Assembly (NCBI GenBank): GCA_907163345.1
Contig: CAJQUN010000007.1
Location: 5,532,582-5,596,581, forward strand
Reading direction: 5' to 3'
DNA length: 64,000 nt
Origin: Haberlea rhodopensis
Lineage: Eukaryota > Streptophyta > Magnoliopsida > Lamiales > Gesneriaceae
Shown here: positions 23,100-34,490 of the stretch, one piece after another
How positions within the stretch are numbered: position 1 is the stretch's first letter
Layout of the letters: the number at the start of each line of letters is the position of its first letter
Notes under the pieces: model-generated
The model's database searches: none
Told to the model about the DNA's origin: nothing
What the model saw: the letters and a program-made list of their open reading frames with translations, nothing else
Made by a program: the position numbers and the translations under genes

Positions 23100-23475
23100 C
23101 TGCACCAATCGCTCGAAGGTGGCGTGATCCCGTGCTACGTACATAGCGGCATAACCCATCGCTATAGAATCAGCGGCATAAATCATCGCTAATAGAATAG
23201 CGGAATGAACCATCGCTGTGAATACCCGGCGGTATAAACCATCGCCAATAGAATAGCGGAATCAACCATCGCTATGATACCCGGCGGCATAAACCATCGC
23301 CAATAGAATAGCGGAATGAACCATCGCTATGAATACCCGACGGCATAAACCATCGTCAGTAGAATAGCGGAATGAACCATCGCTATTAATACCTGGCGGC
23401 ATAAACCATTGCCAATAAAATAGCGGAATGAACCATCGCTATGAATACCCTGGTATAAACCATCACCAATAGAAT
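23100..23475. repeat. About 60-bp tandem array with alternating inverted arms, LARD-2
   Basis: Same structure as 9430-9975: agcggaatgaaccatcgct units alternate with ggcggcataaaccatcgcc units, about five periods. Confidence 0.8.
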
Positions 23476-23808
23476 AGCAGATCCCTAGTCTCGTTACAAC
23501 AATGTATTTTAATGCACTTCGCTTGTCATGGCCGCAGGAATAATACCCCTCGCTTTGACATACCAGCGGCGTTGAATAACCTCGCTCAAATGCGACATGC
23601 GGCAATACCCTCGCTTCAACATTTGGCGGCAAATATTCTTTCCTCACTACGATATGACAGCGGCAAGTATTCTATCATCGCGTCAAGTGACAGCGGCAAA
23701 GCATTTAAAATCATCACTCGTCCATAACAACGACTCATGGGATGTTCACCAAGCATCCAATCTATACCTGCAAACAATGCATAATCCATATCCCAATATA
23801 CATCACTA

Positions 23809-24140
23809 TGAGTGTATTTTAATGTATCTCGCTTCAAATGTGACATGCGGCAATACCCTCGCTTCAACATTTAGCGGCAAAGCGTTAAAATCATCACTCC
23901 AATTTATATGCAACCACAATGAGTGTATTTTAATACACCTCGCTTCAAATGTGACATGCGGCAATACCTCGCTTCAACATTTAGCGGCAAAGCATTAAAA
24001 TCATCACTCCAATATATATGCAACCACAATGAGTGTATTTTAATGCACCTCGCTTCAAATGTGACATGCGGCAATACCCTCGCTTCAACATTTAGCGGCA
24101 AAGTATTAAAATCATCACTCCAATATATATGCAACCCCAA
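23809..24140. repeat. About 110-bp tandem repeat in LARD-2 internal domain
   Basis: Three copies of the gtgtattttaat..cacctcgctt..tgcggcaatacc..cttcaacatttagcggcaaag unit, homologous to 10080-10640. Confidence 0.85.
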
Positions 24141-24578
24141 TGCATAATCCAAGATGTATATAAAATACATGTTACCGTTTGGTGCCCGTCAATCTTGACC
24201 TTAGCCCTCTATGCCAAAGCGTCCCTACAGGAACGATTCCAAACATGAGCATATAATAATCCATATTCACCACAATATGATTATAAAGAATAAATGCATA
24301 AACAATAAGTACAAAGTACTTCCTGTATTCCAATGCATTTAAAGATGCCCCCCTTGGTTGTCCCTGTACTACGCTCATAATCATAATCAATGGGTTATAT
24401 TACGGTCCCATAAGTGTCATGACATATAACCATTCCATTTATGACCACATATCATAAGCTCATATAAGCAACATAGTAGTGTCACAACACTAACTACCAT
24501 CATGCATACTTATGTGCTACTCATTTCCATCGATATATTCCCAAGCCCTCAACAGCCCAAAAGAGCAATTACCACTAA
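24141..24578. other. LARD-2 leader with defective primer site
   Basis: Homologous to 10641-11080. Where LARD-1 has ccactgctctgataccactaa, LARD-2 reads caattaccactaa, so most of the tRNA-Met complement is gone. Confidence 0.7.
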
Positions 24579-25493
24579 TGTAAGGGCCCCTGTGCCCTTA
24601 ACCCATTATTAGTGTATTAACCCATGCAATTAGTGCATACATTCATGTTATCAGGGGAAAGACTATATACAACAGTGGCATGAAATACCATCTATAAAAT
24701 TTTCCTTGTATCATTCCATTAAGTATCCGGTTTTCCCCAACCAAGCCCATACATATCATGCACCCTTTGTAATACACTAACATGTTCTCAGTTCATTTAG
24801 TAATTCAATAATTCATTGCATGTAACCAATAAATGAAAAGAGACATGCCCTTGCCTTTTTATACAACCATATACACATATTACAGTGCTCACATGCGAGC
24901 ATCAACAATGTATGTGTATCAAATGTATAAATCAATGTGCTCAATACCGTCATTGGTACTTCGATCCTGGAAGCACCTTCAATCCATAGCTCGAGCTCAA
25001 CTCCAAAGACATCGATGTACCTATTCACCTGCCCCAAGAGACAGCCCCCACAAGGGGTGAGCATACCAATACAACCAATCCAATAAGCACAATATTACAA
25101 TTCATCATTTACAGAATGTAAATGCCACAAATTAAATGATACTCCCTGGATGGTATCATCCTTATCCGGAATCCTCTGTACCGTCCATGTTCTCAAAATA
25201 ACCAAACTCATCAATTCCCAAAGCCAGTTAATCACCACAAGGATTAACCGAAACCATTCCTGCCATGCTAGTTCCATAATCAAATATGATTAAATCATTA
25301 AATAAAGGACCATAGATATCACATATATCCAACCAATGATTCAATGTTTCTATTTCATCGCTCGCTCCACAATAGCGACATTTTAACCCCACGCACGCTC
25401 AACAACAGCGGCGTCATAACCGATGGTCACTCAACGGCGACAACATACCAATCATTGCTCGCTCAAAAGCGGCACCATATAATTCCCAATGTA

Positions 25494-25690
25494 TATCCAT
25501 TTATCACAATTACCATATACCATGCATTTCAATATCCATTTATTGCAAGTACCATATACCATGCATTTCAATATCTATTTATTGCAAGTACCATATACCA
25601 TGCATTTCAATATCCATTTATTACAAGTACCATATACCATGGATTTCACTATCCATTTATTGCAAATACCATATACTATGCATTTCACAG
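25494..25690. repeat. 39-bp tandem repeat, LARD-2 5' LTR
   Basis: Five copies of the same unit as 19085-19282, with a few substitutions. Confidence 0.88.
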
Positions 25691-25959
25691 TTGCAACATT
25701 ATAACAGGCTATGCTCGTACGTTATACATACCTTATAATTCCGTAGTTCGAATCCAACCTTGCCTTGGTCCCGTGACCGATGAATTATGTGCTAAACACA
25801 ATTAATAATCCACAATTAAATTAAAACATGCAACCATGTGCCCAAGCACGTTCACAACCCCAATTATATCGTCATCCATGACGATTAATCCTTTTAAAAG
25901 ACCCCGGGCGAAGCATGCATCAAAAACTCAACACGAAAATAATCCACACAAAACGGCAC

Positions 25960-26190
25960 TGGCGATCGATCGCTTCATCCCAGGCGATCGACCGCTTATC
26001 AGAAATAGGCACAGGCGATCGATCGCTCCATTCGAGGCGATCGGTCACCTCTCAGTGTATTTGGCTACTGCCTCATGGTGATCAATCGCTTCATTTGAGG
26101 CGGTCGATCGCCTCACTGTTCATCTTCCTCAAAATTTCACCAACGTCGCGGCGATCGACTGCCCCGCCCTAGGGATCGATCACCTCGACC
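25960..26190. repeat. GGCGATCGATCGCC cluster, LARD-2 5' LTR
   Basis: Paired palindromes matching 19556-19785. Several differences between the two copies are transitions at CpG. Confidence 0.85.
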
Positions 26191-26562
26191 TGTATCAGTC
26201 AAAAATGGCGATTTTCTTGCAAAAATTTTCCAAAACAATAATCCCCACACCCCAAAAAACATAAATCCTTAACGAGGGCTATAAACCAACCCCAAAACAC
26301 AACAACCCAAAAATTTTTAAAAACCAATTTCTTAAACCCAACACAAATCCTTCCCAAACACCACAATAAAACTATCAAATCGAAAACAAATACGAGGGGA
26401 TGGATAATACCTTATTATCTTCAAGAAATTCAGCTCCCAAGTCGAGCCTCCACCGATTTTTGCTCAAGGGAGAAAAGGGAAGGGAAATGGGTTTGGGGAA
26501 GGGGGAGCGCTGGTGAGAGTGAGAGAAATGAGATCCAAAATGATCGAACATCAAGTCTACTT

Positions 26563-26573
26563 GGTATATATAG
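26563..26573 (-). promoter_or_regulatory. TATA box of LARD-2 5' LTR
   Basis: Minus strand CTATATATACC at the same LTR position as the other copies. Confidence 0.6.
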
Positions 26574-26900
26574 TACCAAAACTCCAAAATCTCGAGTCCT
26601 TCACAAATACATCATGATTCATTAAATATCATAAGTTTTTAATAATTATCTCTCCAACCTCAATTACCATTACCAGCCACCAGTACAAAGTACTCCGGAC
26701 CTCAGATCCCACCAAAATCAAATTCCAAGGTTATCACCATGATGAGAATACAATCCATCCCTTGGATCCAACGACTCCAAATACCGGATTTAAAATCCTC
26801 GGAGTCCCAATACCATAATTAATTCATAATTGCCATGACTAAAATCCATAAAGGATTATTACCACATCGAAATTTACACCAATAATTCCCGGGCATCACA

Positions 26901-27504
26901 TTTCTGGTGCATAGTATGTGGGTCAAGGAGCCGAAGAAAAGTATGAATTTGAATAAATGTTGTATATATTTTTGAGTATGCATCCATGCATACATGTTAT
27001 TGATGTCTCATATCTTTTCATAGCATGCATGATTTTTATTTACTGGGCATTAGCTCACGTAGTTCATGCATTGTAGGTGAGCATGACGATATCTGACACT
27101 CAGACTTACTGGGCAAGGTGATGAGCTCATACGGGTTTCTGAGATCCGCTGTACATGGATGAAGACCTGCTGGGCTATGGGGTCATCTTATTTTGGTTTT
27201 TGAGTCTGCAGATTTATCTTTTGAAAAACATGTGTTTTTTTAGATTATTTTGTTAACTTTTGGCTTTTAAATCTGCAGAACAATATTTTGTGAACTTTAC
27301 TTTTAAAAAAATAAAAATGGTATGTAAATAGTATGATTATGACTTATATATATGATGGTGTTTATGGTGATATGGATTTTTTTGATGTATTGAGATTGTT
27401 GTTGTGTCTCCGGATGTCATACAAAGAGAGGAAATGCCGCCAAAATTTTTATATAGTTATATATATGGCTTGGAATATAGTAGTCAAGATTTTGGGGCGT
27501 GACA
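26901..27504 (+). repeat. Gypsy C 5' LTR, right portion
   Basis: Resumes with ctggtgcatagtatgtgggtc, matching cggtgcataataggtgggtc in the 3' LTR at about 33690. It ends ggcgtgaca just before the primer site. Confidence 0.85.
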
Positions 27505-27509
27505 TTGAA

Positions 27510-27521
27510 TGGTATTAGAAC
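27510..27521 (+). other. Degenerate primer binding site of gypsy C
   Basis: TGGTATTAGAAC, two C/G-to-T/A changes from TGGTATCAGAGC, five bases after the LTR end. Confidence 0.8.
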
Positions 27522-27682
27522 GTCCATGTTTTGGTTCTGTAGACTGCCCATGTACACGACTTAGAACTTGTTCAGCACAGCCATGGCAATAAGTTTTATT
27601 TTATCATGTCATGTTTTATATGTTTAATTAATTTGTTTATTTTCAATGAGTTACTTGCTTTGTTATTAACAGTATTGCATAA

Positions 27683-28740
27683 ATGGTTAGAACAAGTAGT
27701 GGAAGTCGTAGTGGGGAGGAGAATTCTAGGCCAAATCATTAATTCACTTACACAACTAGTTGAACAACAATCACAATGGATTCAACAACTTATCCAACAA
27801 AGAGGCATGGGTGAGCCGTCGAAATCACAGGTCTGGGAAGAATACGTTGAGATAGTTGGTGCAATGTTCAGAAAAATGGGTTCCCCAGACATTTGAGGAT
27901 GCTTCAGATCCCACAACTGCAAATTGATTGAGAACCATTGAAAATATATTCCAGTATAGCAAGGTTCCAGAAGAAGATAAAGTGATGTGTGCCTCTTTTA
28001 TGCTTCAAGGTAGTGCTGACTATTGGTGGGAAACAACAAAGAGTATAGAAGACATCACTAAAATGACATCTGAGAGATTTAAAGAGTTATTTCGCAACAA
28101 ATAGTTTACTGCTTCTGTTCGTATCATGAATATGAAATTTGAGACAGGGATCAATGATTGTACCAGACTATATTCGTAAATTTGAAGAGATGTCAAGATT
28201 TGCCACACACATGATCAATACCGATGCTTTGAAAGTTGAAAGAAATGTAGAAGACCTGAGGCCAGAGCTGTACAGAGATGTCAATATGACAGGAATTCAA
28301 CGAGTAACATTTTCCCAGATTGCTGAGAGAATGTTAGTTGCTGAACATGCTGAACTAAAAGTTGAACGTGCTCGTGAGGCTCAACTACGACTCCAGTTAG
28401 AACAAGGACAAAAATGGATAACATATGTAAAGGAAAGACCATTTCAACAACAAGGACATCAATTTCAATCCCAACCAAGGCAATGACAACAATAAGGAGA
28501 TCAGAATAAACTTCAAAGAATTGAGCCAGACAGAACACAAATGTCACAGTCTAAATGTCCTAAATGTGGTGCTCAACATACTGAAACTGCCCGACAGAGA
28601 CTAAGCAATGTTATTTGTGTGGAAAGATAGGACATCTATCCAGAATGTGCCCAAATAATCACAATCCACAAAGACAACAAATGTTTCAGCCAGAGTTTTC
28701 ACAATATCCAGAGAGATGTAGAGGCGACCCCATCAGTTAT
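27683..28740 (+). pseudogene. gag: gag of gypsy C (decayed)
   Basis: The ATG at 27683 lies shortly after a ttattaacag element. Family features appear in shifting frames: a YSKVPEEDKV and FMLQGSADYWWE stretch (27950-28040), FKELF near 28083, an IRKFEEMSRFA block (28171-28205), a Gln-rich linker (28380-28500), and zinc knuckles beginning CPKCGAQH (28556) and CYLCGKIGH (28612). Several stops and frameshifts interrupt it. Ordinary chromovirus gag, long inactive. Confidence 0.82.
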
Positions 28741-28764
28741 AACAGGTAACCTATATATTTTGGC

Positions 28765-31700
28765 ATTCCAACACATATTATTTTATTTTGCAGATACATA
28801 TTCATTTATATCCACCAAATATATGAATAGGCTAGGCATAATACCTGATACAACCGAGATAAATTATAATGTGATGATCGCTTCTGGAAACTAAACAAAC
28901 AAATATGATTTTAAGAGCATGTCTTATCCCTATTGAAAATAGAGAACTCTATGCAGATTGGATTATATTGACCATGGATGAGTATGATACCATTTTGGGT
29001 ATGGATTGGTTATCAAGCATGGTGCTACCATAAATTGTAAGAAAAAGACATTTCATCCTCCCGGAGAAGAGTCTTTTACTTTTGTGGGAACAGTGAAAAA
29101 ATCTAAATTTCTAGTAATATCAGCATTAAAAGCACAACGGTTGTTGAATGATGGTTGTGAAGGATATTTAGTACGTGTTATAATTATTGAGGAGCAACTT
29201 CTTTCAATCCTTAGTGAGGTACCAGTGGTTCAGGAATATCCAGCAGTATTTCCTGATGATCTTCCTGGACTACCGCCATATTGTGAGTTAGAATTTGTTA
29301 TTAACCTGAATCCAGGAACAGCTCCAATCTCTAAATCTACATACCGAATGACACTCGTTGAGTTGAAAGAATTTAAGATACAACTGCAAGAATTACTGGA
29401 TAAAGGTTTTATCAGACCTAGTTTCTCATTGTGGGGTGCTCTAGTCCTATTTGTGCGTAAAAAAGATGGTACAATGAGATTGTGTATTGATTACTGAGAA
29501 TTAAATAAAGTTACAATCAAGAATAAGTACCTACTACCACGGATTGATGATTTATTTGATATTCTCCAAGGTGCCACTGTATTTTCTAAAATCAATTTGT
29601 GGTCTGGATATCATCAATTAAAGATAAAAGATGAGAACATCTCTAAGACTGTGTTTCGCATGAGATATGAACATTATGAGTTCTTGGTAATACCATTTGG
29701 GCTGACTAATGCTCCAACAGCTTTCGTAAACCTAATGAATCGGGTGTTTAAAGATTTCCTTGATAAATTTGTTATAGTATTTATTGACGATATCCTGATT
29801 TACTCTAAAACCAAGAAGAGCATGCTACATATTTAAGAATGGTGTTAGAAGTGTTGAAGGAGAAACAACTATATGCTAAATTTAAGAACTGTGAATTTTG
29901 GTTGGACCGAGTAGTATTTCTGGGACATTCATATCAGGATAAGGAATATCAGTAGATCCAAGCGAAGTTGAATCAATTAATAATTGGTCCCAGCCTACAA
30001 AGTCCTGAGAAGTACGGAGTTTTCTTGGTCTATCATGATACTATCGTAGATTCGTTGAAGGATTTTCCAAGATAGATTTTCCTTTGTCACAATTAACTAG
30101 AAAAGGGGTGGTATTAAATGCACCGATGCTTGTGAACAAAGTTTCCAAGAACTGAAAAAGCTATTGACTTCAGCGCCTATTCTTTCAGTTCCATCAGGTA
30201 TTGGAGGCTTTTTAGTTTACGACAATGCTTTGAAAAATGGATTGGTATGTGTAATAATGCAAAATGGTAAAGTTATTGCATATGCTTCTAGGCAATTGTA
30301 GGATTATGAAAAAAACTATCCTACACATGATCTGGAATTGCTGCAGCGGTATTTGCATTGAAAATATGGAGGCATCACCTGTAAGGTGAACGATGTGAGA
30401 TTTATACTGATCACAAGAGTCTAAAATACTTCTTCACCCAGAAAGAGTTAAACATGAGTCAACGAAGATGGTTGGAGTTGGTGAAATATTATGATTGCAC
30501 TATCAACTACCATCCCGGAAAAGCTAATGTTGTAGCTGATACATTAAGTAGAAAGTCCACACAAAGTATAACAGATTCAGTTTAGAAATCAGAGCTGATG
30601 GATTTACAAGAAATGAATATATAACTTGTAGAGCATGGAGAAATAGAGGTAAAACTTGCAGCATTGACACTTCAGCCTACTTTGATTAATATAATTCAAC
30701 AAGGACAAGAAGTAGATGAATATCTTTCTAAAGTAAAGAAAGACAATACTTCAGGGACAACTTCTGATTTCACATTTAGTCATAATAGTGTCATACAATT
30801 TAAAGGACGATTGTGTGTGTCTAACGTGAAAAATATTCGAGAAATATTTTGACAGAGGCTCATTCGACACCTTATTCAGTACAGGAGCAACAAAAAAGTA
30901 TAGAGATTTAAAGATGCATTTTTTGTGGCCGGGTATGAAAAGAGATATTACACAATATGTAGAATAATGTTTAACATGTCAACAGGTAAAGGCAGAACAT
31001 GAAAGACTGGTAGGAACTTTACAGCCTTTACTAATTCCAGAATGGAGATGGGAAATAATTACTATGAATTTTGTGATAGGTCTACCGAAATCATGATGCT
31101 ATTTGCGTTGTTGTTGATAAATTAACCAAAGCTTCTCATTTCCTTCCGATTTGTTCTGCATATTCCATGGATTGATATGTATAGGTATATATCCAGGAGA
31201 TTGTGAGACTTCATGGTGTCCCCCTATCCATTACTTCTAACAGAGATTCAAGATTTTGGTCTACATTTTGGAGAAGCATACATAAAGCATTAGGAACACA
31301 ATTGGCATTCAATATTGTATATCATCCTCAAATTGAAGGACAATCATAATGAACTATACAAACTCTGAAGATATGTGAAGAGCTTGGGTGCTAGATTTTC
31401 AAGGTCATTGGAGCAAATTTATTCCTTTAACTGGATTTTCCTATAACAAAAGTTATCAGATCACCATAGGAATGGCTCCTTATAAAGCATTATATGACAA
31501 AAAATGCAGATCTCCAGTTCATTGGGATGAGATTGCGGAAAAAGAAACTTTTAGGCCCAGATATGATTCGAGGAATGACATAAGCTGTGTCACAAATTTG
31601 GCAAAGAATCCAAATTGCCAGAGCAGACTTAAAAGCCATGCATGAGAAGAATACTTGATTTTCCAGTTGGGGATCAAATTGAAAATAGCCCCAGTGAAAG

Positions 31701-32095
31701 GAATTATATGATTTGGAAAGAAAGGAAAGCTCAATCATAGATATATTGGTCCTTTTCCGGTGATTCAAAGAATTGGCGATGTTGCTTATACACTCGATCT
31801 ACCCACATCAGTGTCTCAGATACACAGTGTGTTCCATGTGGCTATATTGAAAAATATGTTTCTGATCTGTTTCATATTCTGAAAGAGGAACCGGTGGAAT
31901 TAAAAACAGATTTGAGTTTTGAAGAAAGAACAGTAGAAATTTTGCTACAAGAAGTGAAACAACTCAGAAATAAGATAATTCCATTAGTTAAGGTGCTATG
32001 GGGAAATCAATCAATAGAAGTGCTACTTGGGAAAGAGATGATGAAATGAGAGCTAAATATCCAGAACTCTTTCGGTACGTAAAATTTCGGGGACA
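28765..32095 (+). pseudogene. pol: pol of gypsy C: PR, RT, RNase H, integrase, chromodomain-like tail (decayed)
   Basis: The protease active site is degraded (ADTYSF where DTGASHSF is usual, near 28793). Reverse transcriptase: LRLCIDY-type block at about 29480 followed by a TGA, FIDDILIYS near 29785, then frameshifts. RNase H: DHKSLKY-like block near 30410 and HPGKANVVADTLSRK near 30510. Integrase: an HLLWPGMKRDI-like block near 30915, then the catalytic core to about 31600 with many stops. A GLR-like and chromodomain-like tail follows, with HSVFHV near 31825 and IPLVKVLW near 31978. The frame opens and closes repeatedly, so no functional polyprotein is possible. Confidence 0.85.
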
Positions 32096-32118
32096 AAATT
32101 TTTGTAAAGATGGGAGAA

Positions 32119-33859
32119 TGTAATACCCGAATCTAATACTTGAATATCTGTTTGACATGTTTGTTAGATCGTCACGAAATCTAGTATAACGGCTTAAATA
32201 CTCGTCGAAATACGACGAGGTCAATTTTATTAAAATATGACTTGTGGGGCTATTACTTTCATGTTTTGAGCGTTTACCAAATTCTGTCGAAAGAAGTGGA
32301 AAATTAAATATCCAAATTGAATGATTCTAAAGTCAAATGAAATATAAGACATAAATCTACGATTTTTGTTTAGGATTATTTGGTAATTTGGTTGTTACGA
32401 GACCCGATTTACATCTTCAGTTAGTGCTTTGAAATATATAAAAAAAAATTAATATTAATAAATTAAAAAGAAAACAAAAACGGAAACTAAAAAAATAACA
32501 AATGATAAATTAATAAGATAAAACTTAATTTGACCGACTTACATTCTTGTTGATTGATGTATAGTGTCGTATTTTACACATAAAAACACACAATACATAC
32601 ATGAAACATATAGTAGTCAGGAGAGAGGGAAAAAAGAGAAGGGTTTCGTGGTTTCTTCAATTTTCGGACTCAGTAACACCCTCGAAACTTCAAATAAATT
32701 ATATATTCAGAACCCTCGAGTTGCCAGCTTCCATTTGAGGTAGTTTTCCCTCGGGTATTCTTACATTTACGAAAACTCTAAATTTCTAGTTATGAAATTA
32801 ATATATGTGATAGATTAGATGATGATAAACAGTATTTGACAAGAAATTTGAGATTATGTTGTAATTTCAATTTTATATGAATTTTGATGTGTTTGAAAAT
32901 CCTATAATTTAATGTGAGTCAACAAATTTAAATTAACTGGTGTATAAAAATGAGTTACTAGAATTTTAAATCATGATACAATTAACATAATAACAGTACG
33001 ATGGAACGAAATTGCTTAAATGAATTAATAAATTTTGATAGGTGATAATAATGAAATTTGATTAATTAGTTGTTGAAACAAATATTTGAACTGTGTAGAT
33101 TGACTGTCTACTGTCTAGAAATCGAGCAACATCAGCTATTGAAAGGTAAGTAAAAAATTCATCTGCAACTATAATGCATGAACATAATATTTATTGCTAA
33201 CTAATTGTGATGTTGATGCTTGGACAAGTGTGATGTTATGTATTATTTGACGTATACAATATTTGAGTCATGCTGAAATAAATAATCGTTGCTTCATTGC
33301 ATTGGTTGTTCGTTTGCACATGCATGCATAATATATGAGTATATTTGATGTCCGGCATGCACGGCATGAGTTTGAGAAAAAATGAAGATTTTGCTTCACA
33401 CTATTATGACACCAAGGTTTGCGAGGCAGACTTATATGATATGTTGAGTGTCGCCGGTGGTATACTCTTCGGAGGATTATGATGGTTGATAGGGATGCCC
33501 TTGGTAATCACGAGTGGATGGTCCACTTGACTTGTACTCTTTTGATTGATGCCGCGGGTGAGAAACTTCTCGAGTGATCTCGGGGGTTGATATGGGATGT
33601 GCCTTTGGAGGTCTCAGGAGGATGGTCCATTCAACTGTATCAATCCTTTTGGTTGTGTGCATATTGATATTGTTCAGAGCTCTGTTCCGGTGCATAATAG
33701 GTGGGTCAAGGGGCCGAAGAAAAGTATGATTTTGAATAAAATATTTTACATATTTTCGAGTATGCATCTTGGTATACATGTAATTGATGTCTCATATCAT
33801 TTTCATAGCATGCATGATTTTTATTTATTGGGCTTTAGCACACGTAGTTCATGCATTGT
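32119..33859 (+). repeat. Gypsy C 3' LTR, truncated
   Basis: Preceded by a short purine tract (gatgggagaa). It aligns with the 5' LTR but lacks the MITE and LARD-2, so it preserves both empty sites. It ends at atgcattgt (33859), about 430 bp short of a full LTR. Confidence 0.88.
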
Positions 33860-34030
33860 CTCTGTCCCTTTACCATGAAGCTTTTCTCACCTCTCACCTT
33901 TATAGTAACGGATGATAAAACATTGACCACTTTGAAGGATCCAATCCATTGTGAGTTCGCCTTCCTTGGAAACAGTCGTAGTTTATGCATTAAGACCATG
34001 TCTCCCTCACATAATTTACCTCATTTCGAT
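33860..34030 (-). pseudogene. Integrase C-terminus fragment, Athila type
   Basis: The minus strand encodes a block with GDMVLMHKLRLFP, SQWIGSFKVVNV and VRGEKSFMVKGQ. These match the order of the post-catalytic integrase domain of Athila-like elements (a vLL..rLrlFPgKL..W.GPF type arrangement). It is the end of a polyprotein whose remainder is deleted. Confidence 0.7.
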
Positions 34031-34229
34031 GGGATTCTGATGTGATTATCACTTTCTTCTATTTCTTATTGCCATTGTTTTTGTCTATTTTGCTCCCAAG
34101 CTCGGCCTCCGTCTTCTCCTTGCAATTACCTTGCACCATATCCATAGGAAGAGTATCAATCACATTAACTTTAAAACACATTTGCTTGTTGTGTGGTTGT
34201 ATCAATGTTTGAACATATTAAAAGTGAAT

Positions 34230-34490
34230 TGATCATCTCATACACAGAGGATCAACTTCCCTTCTTAGACATTAATTTGTGCCCTTCCCGTCGCTAGGAA
34301 TGGCCTTCCTAGGATCAATGAATCATCTTCCTTCATTGTCACTTGATGGACTTGTCCGCCATTTGCAGTGACACCCTAGTCGGTTTTAGCTATCCTAAAC
34401 CCAACTTTCCATAAATGTACAAAGACATAAGATTTACACTTGCACCCAAATCACACAAAGATTATGAATTGATGTAGAATTAATTTTGCA
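34230..34490 (-). pseudogene. Athila-type aspartic protease fragment
   Basis: The minus strand shows DLGASVNLMS with the catalytic Asp, then IYGKLGLG, a stop, LKPTRVSLQMADKS, another stop, and further on an ILGRPFLATGRA block. The DLGAS(V/I)N motif is typical of Athila and related Tat elements and differs from the DTGAS of chromoviruses here. Confidence 0.75.

Larger units (their letters stand above)
18563..26900 (-). mobile_element. LARD-2: complete non-autonomous LARD-like element
   Basis: Minus orientation: 5' LTR 26900-24579, internal 24578-20490, 3' LTR 20489-18563. It sits in the gypsy C 5' LTR. The 3' LTR of C shows the uninterrupted site (ctctgttccggtgc), and the flanks here are ctct-gttca and tttct-ggtgc, consistent with a mutated 5-bp duplication. 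The internal domain is homologous to LARD-1 along its length. The primer site region has lost about ten bases, so this copy could not prime as it stands. The 3' LTR is about 390 bp shorter than the 5' LTR because of an internal deletion near 18650. Confidence 0.9.
24579..26900 (-). repeat. LARD-2 5' LTR (2322 bp)
   Basis: Plus-strand ends tgtaagggcccc and cccgggcatcaca. It matches 18563-20489 and, more distantly, 11081-13477. It contains the 39-bp tandem repeat (25494-25690), a palindrome cluster (25960-26190) and a TATA box (26563-26573). The gypsy C LTR resumes at 26901. Confidence 0.9.
16298..33859 (+). mobile_element. Gypsy C: old, decayed plus-strand chromovirus hosting a MITE and LARD-2
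   Basis: The 5' LTR is split (16298-18562 and 26901-27504) by LARD-2. A degenerate primer site (27510-27521), gag, pol with a chromodomain-like end, a purine tract and a truncated 3' LTR (32119-33859) follow. The two LTRs align clearly (TGTAATA..CC starts) but have many differences and indels, and coding frames are heavily mutated, so this is the oldest nearly complete element here. Its 3' LTR stops at 33859, at a point matching about 27074 of the 5' LTR, where unrelated Athila sequence begins. The missing 430 bp and the right target duplication were lost by deletion. Confidence 0.9.
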
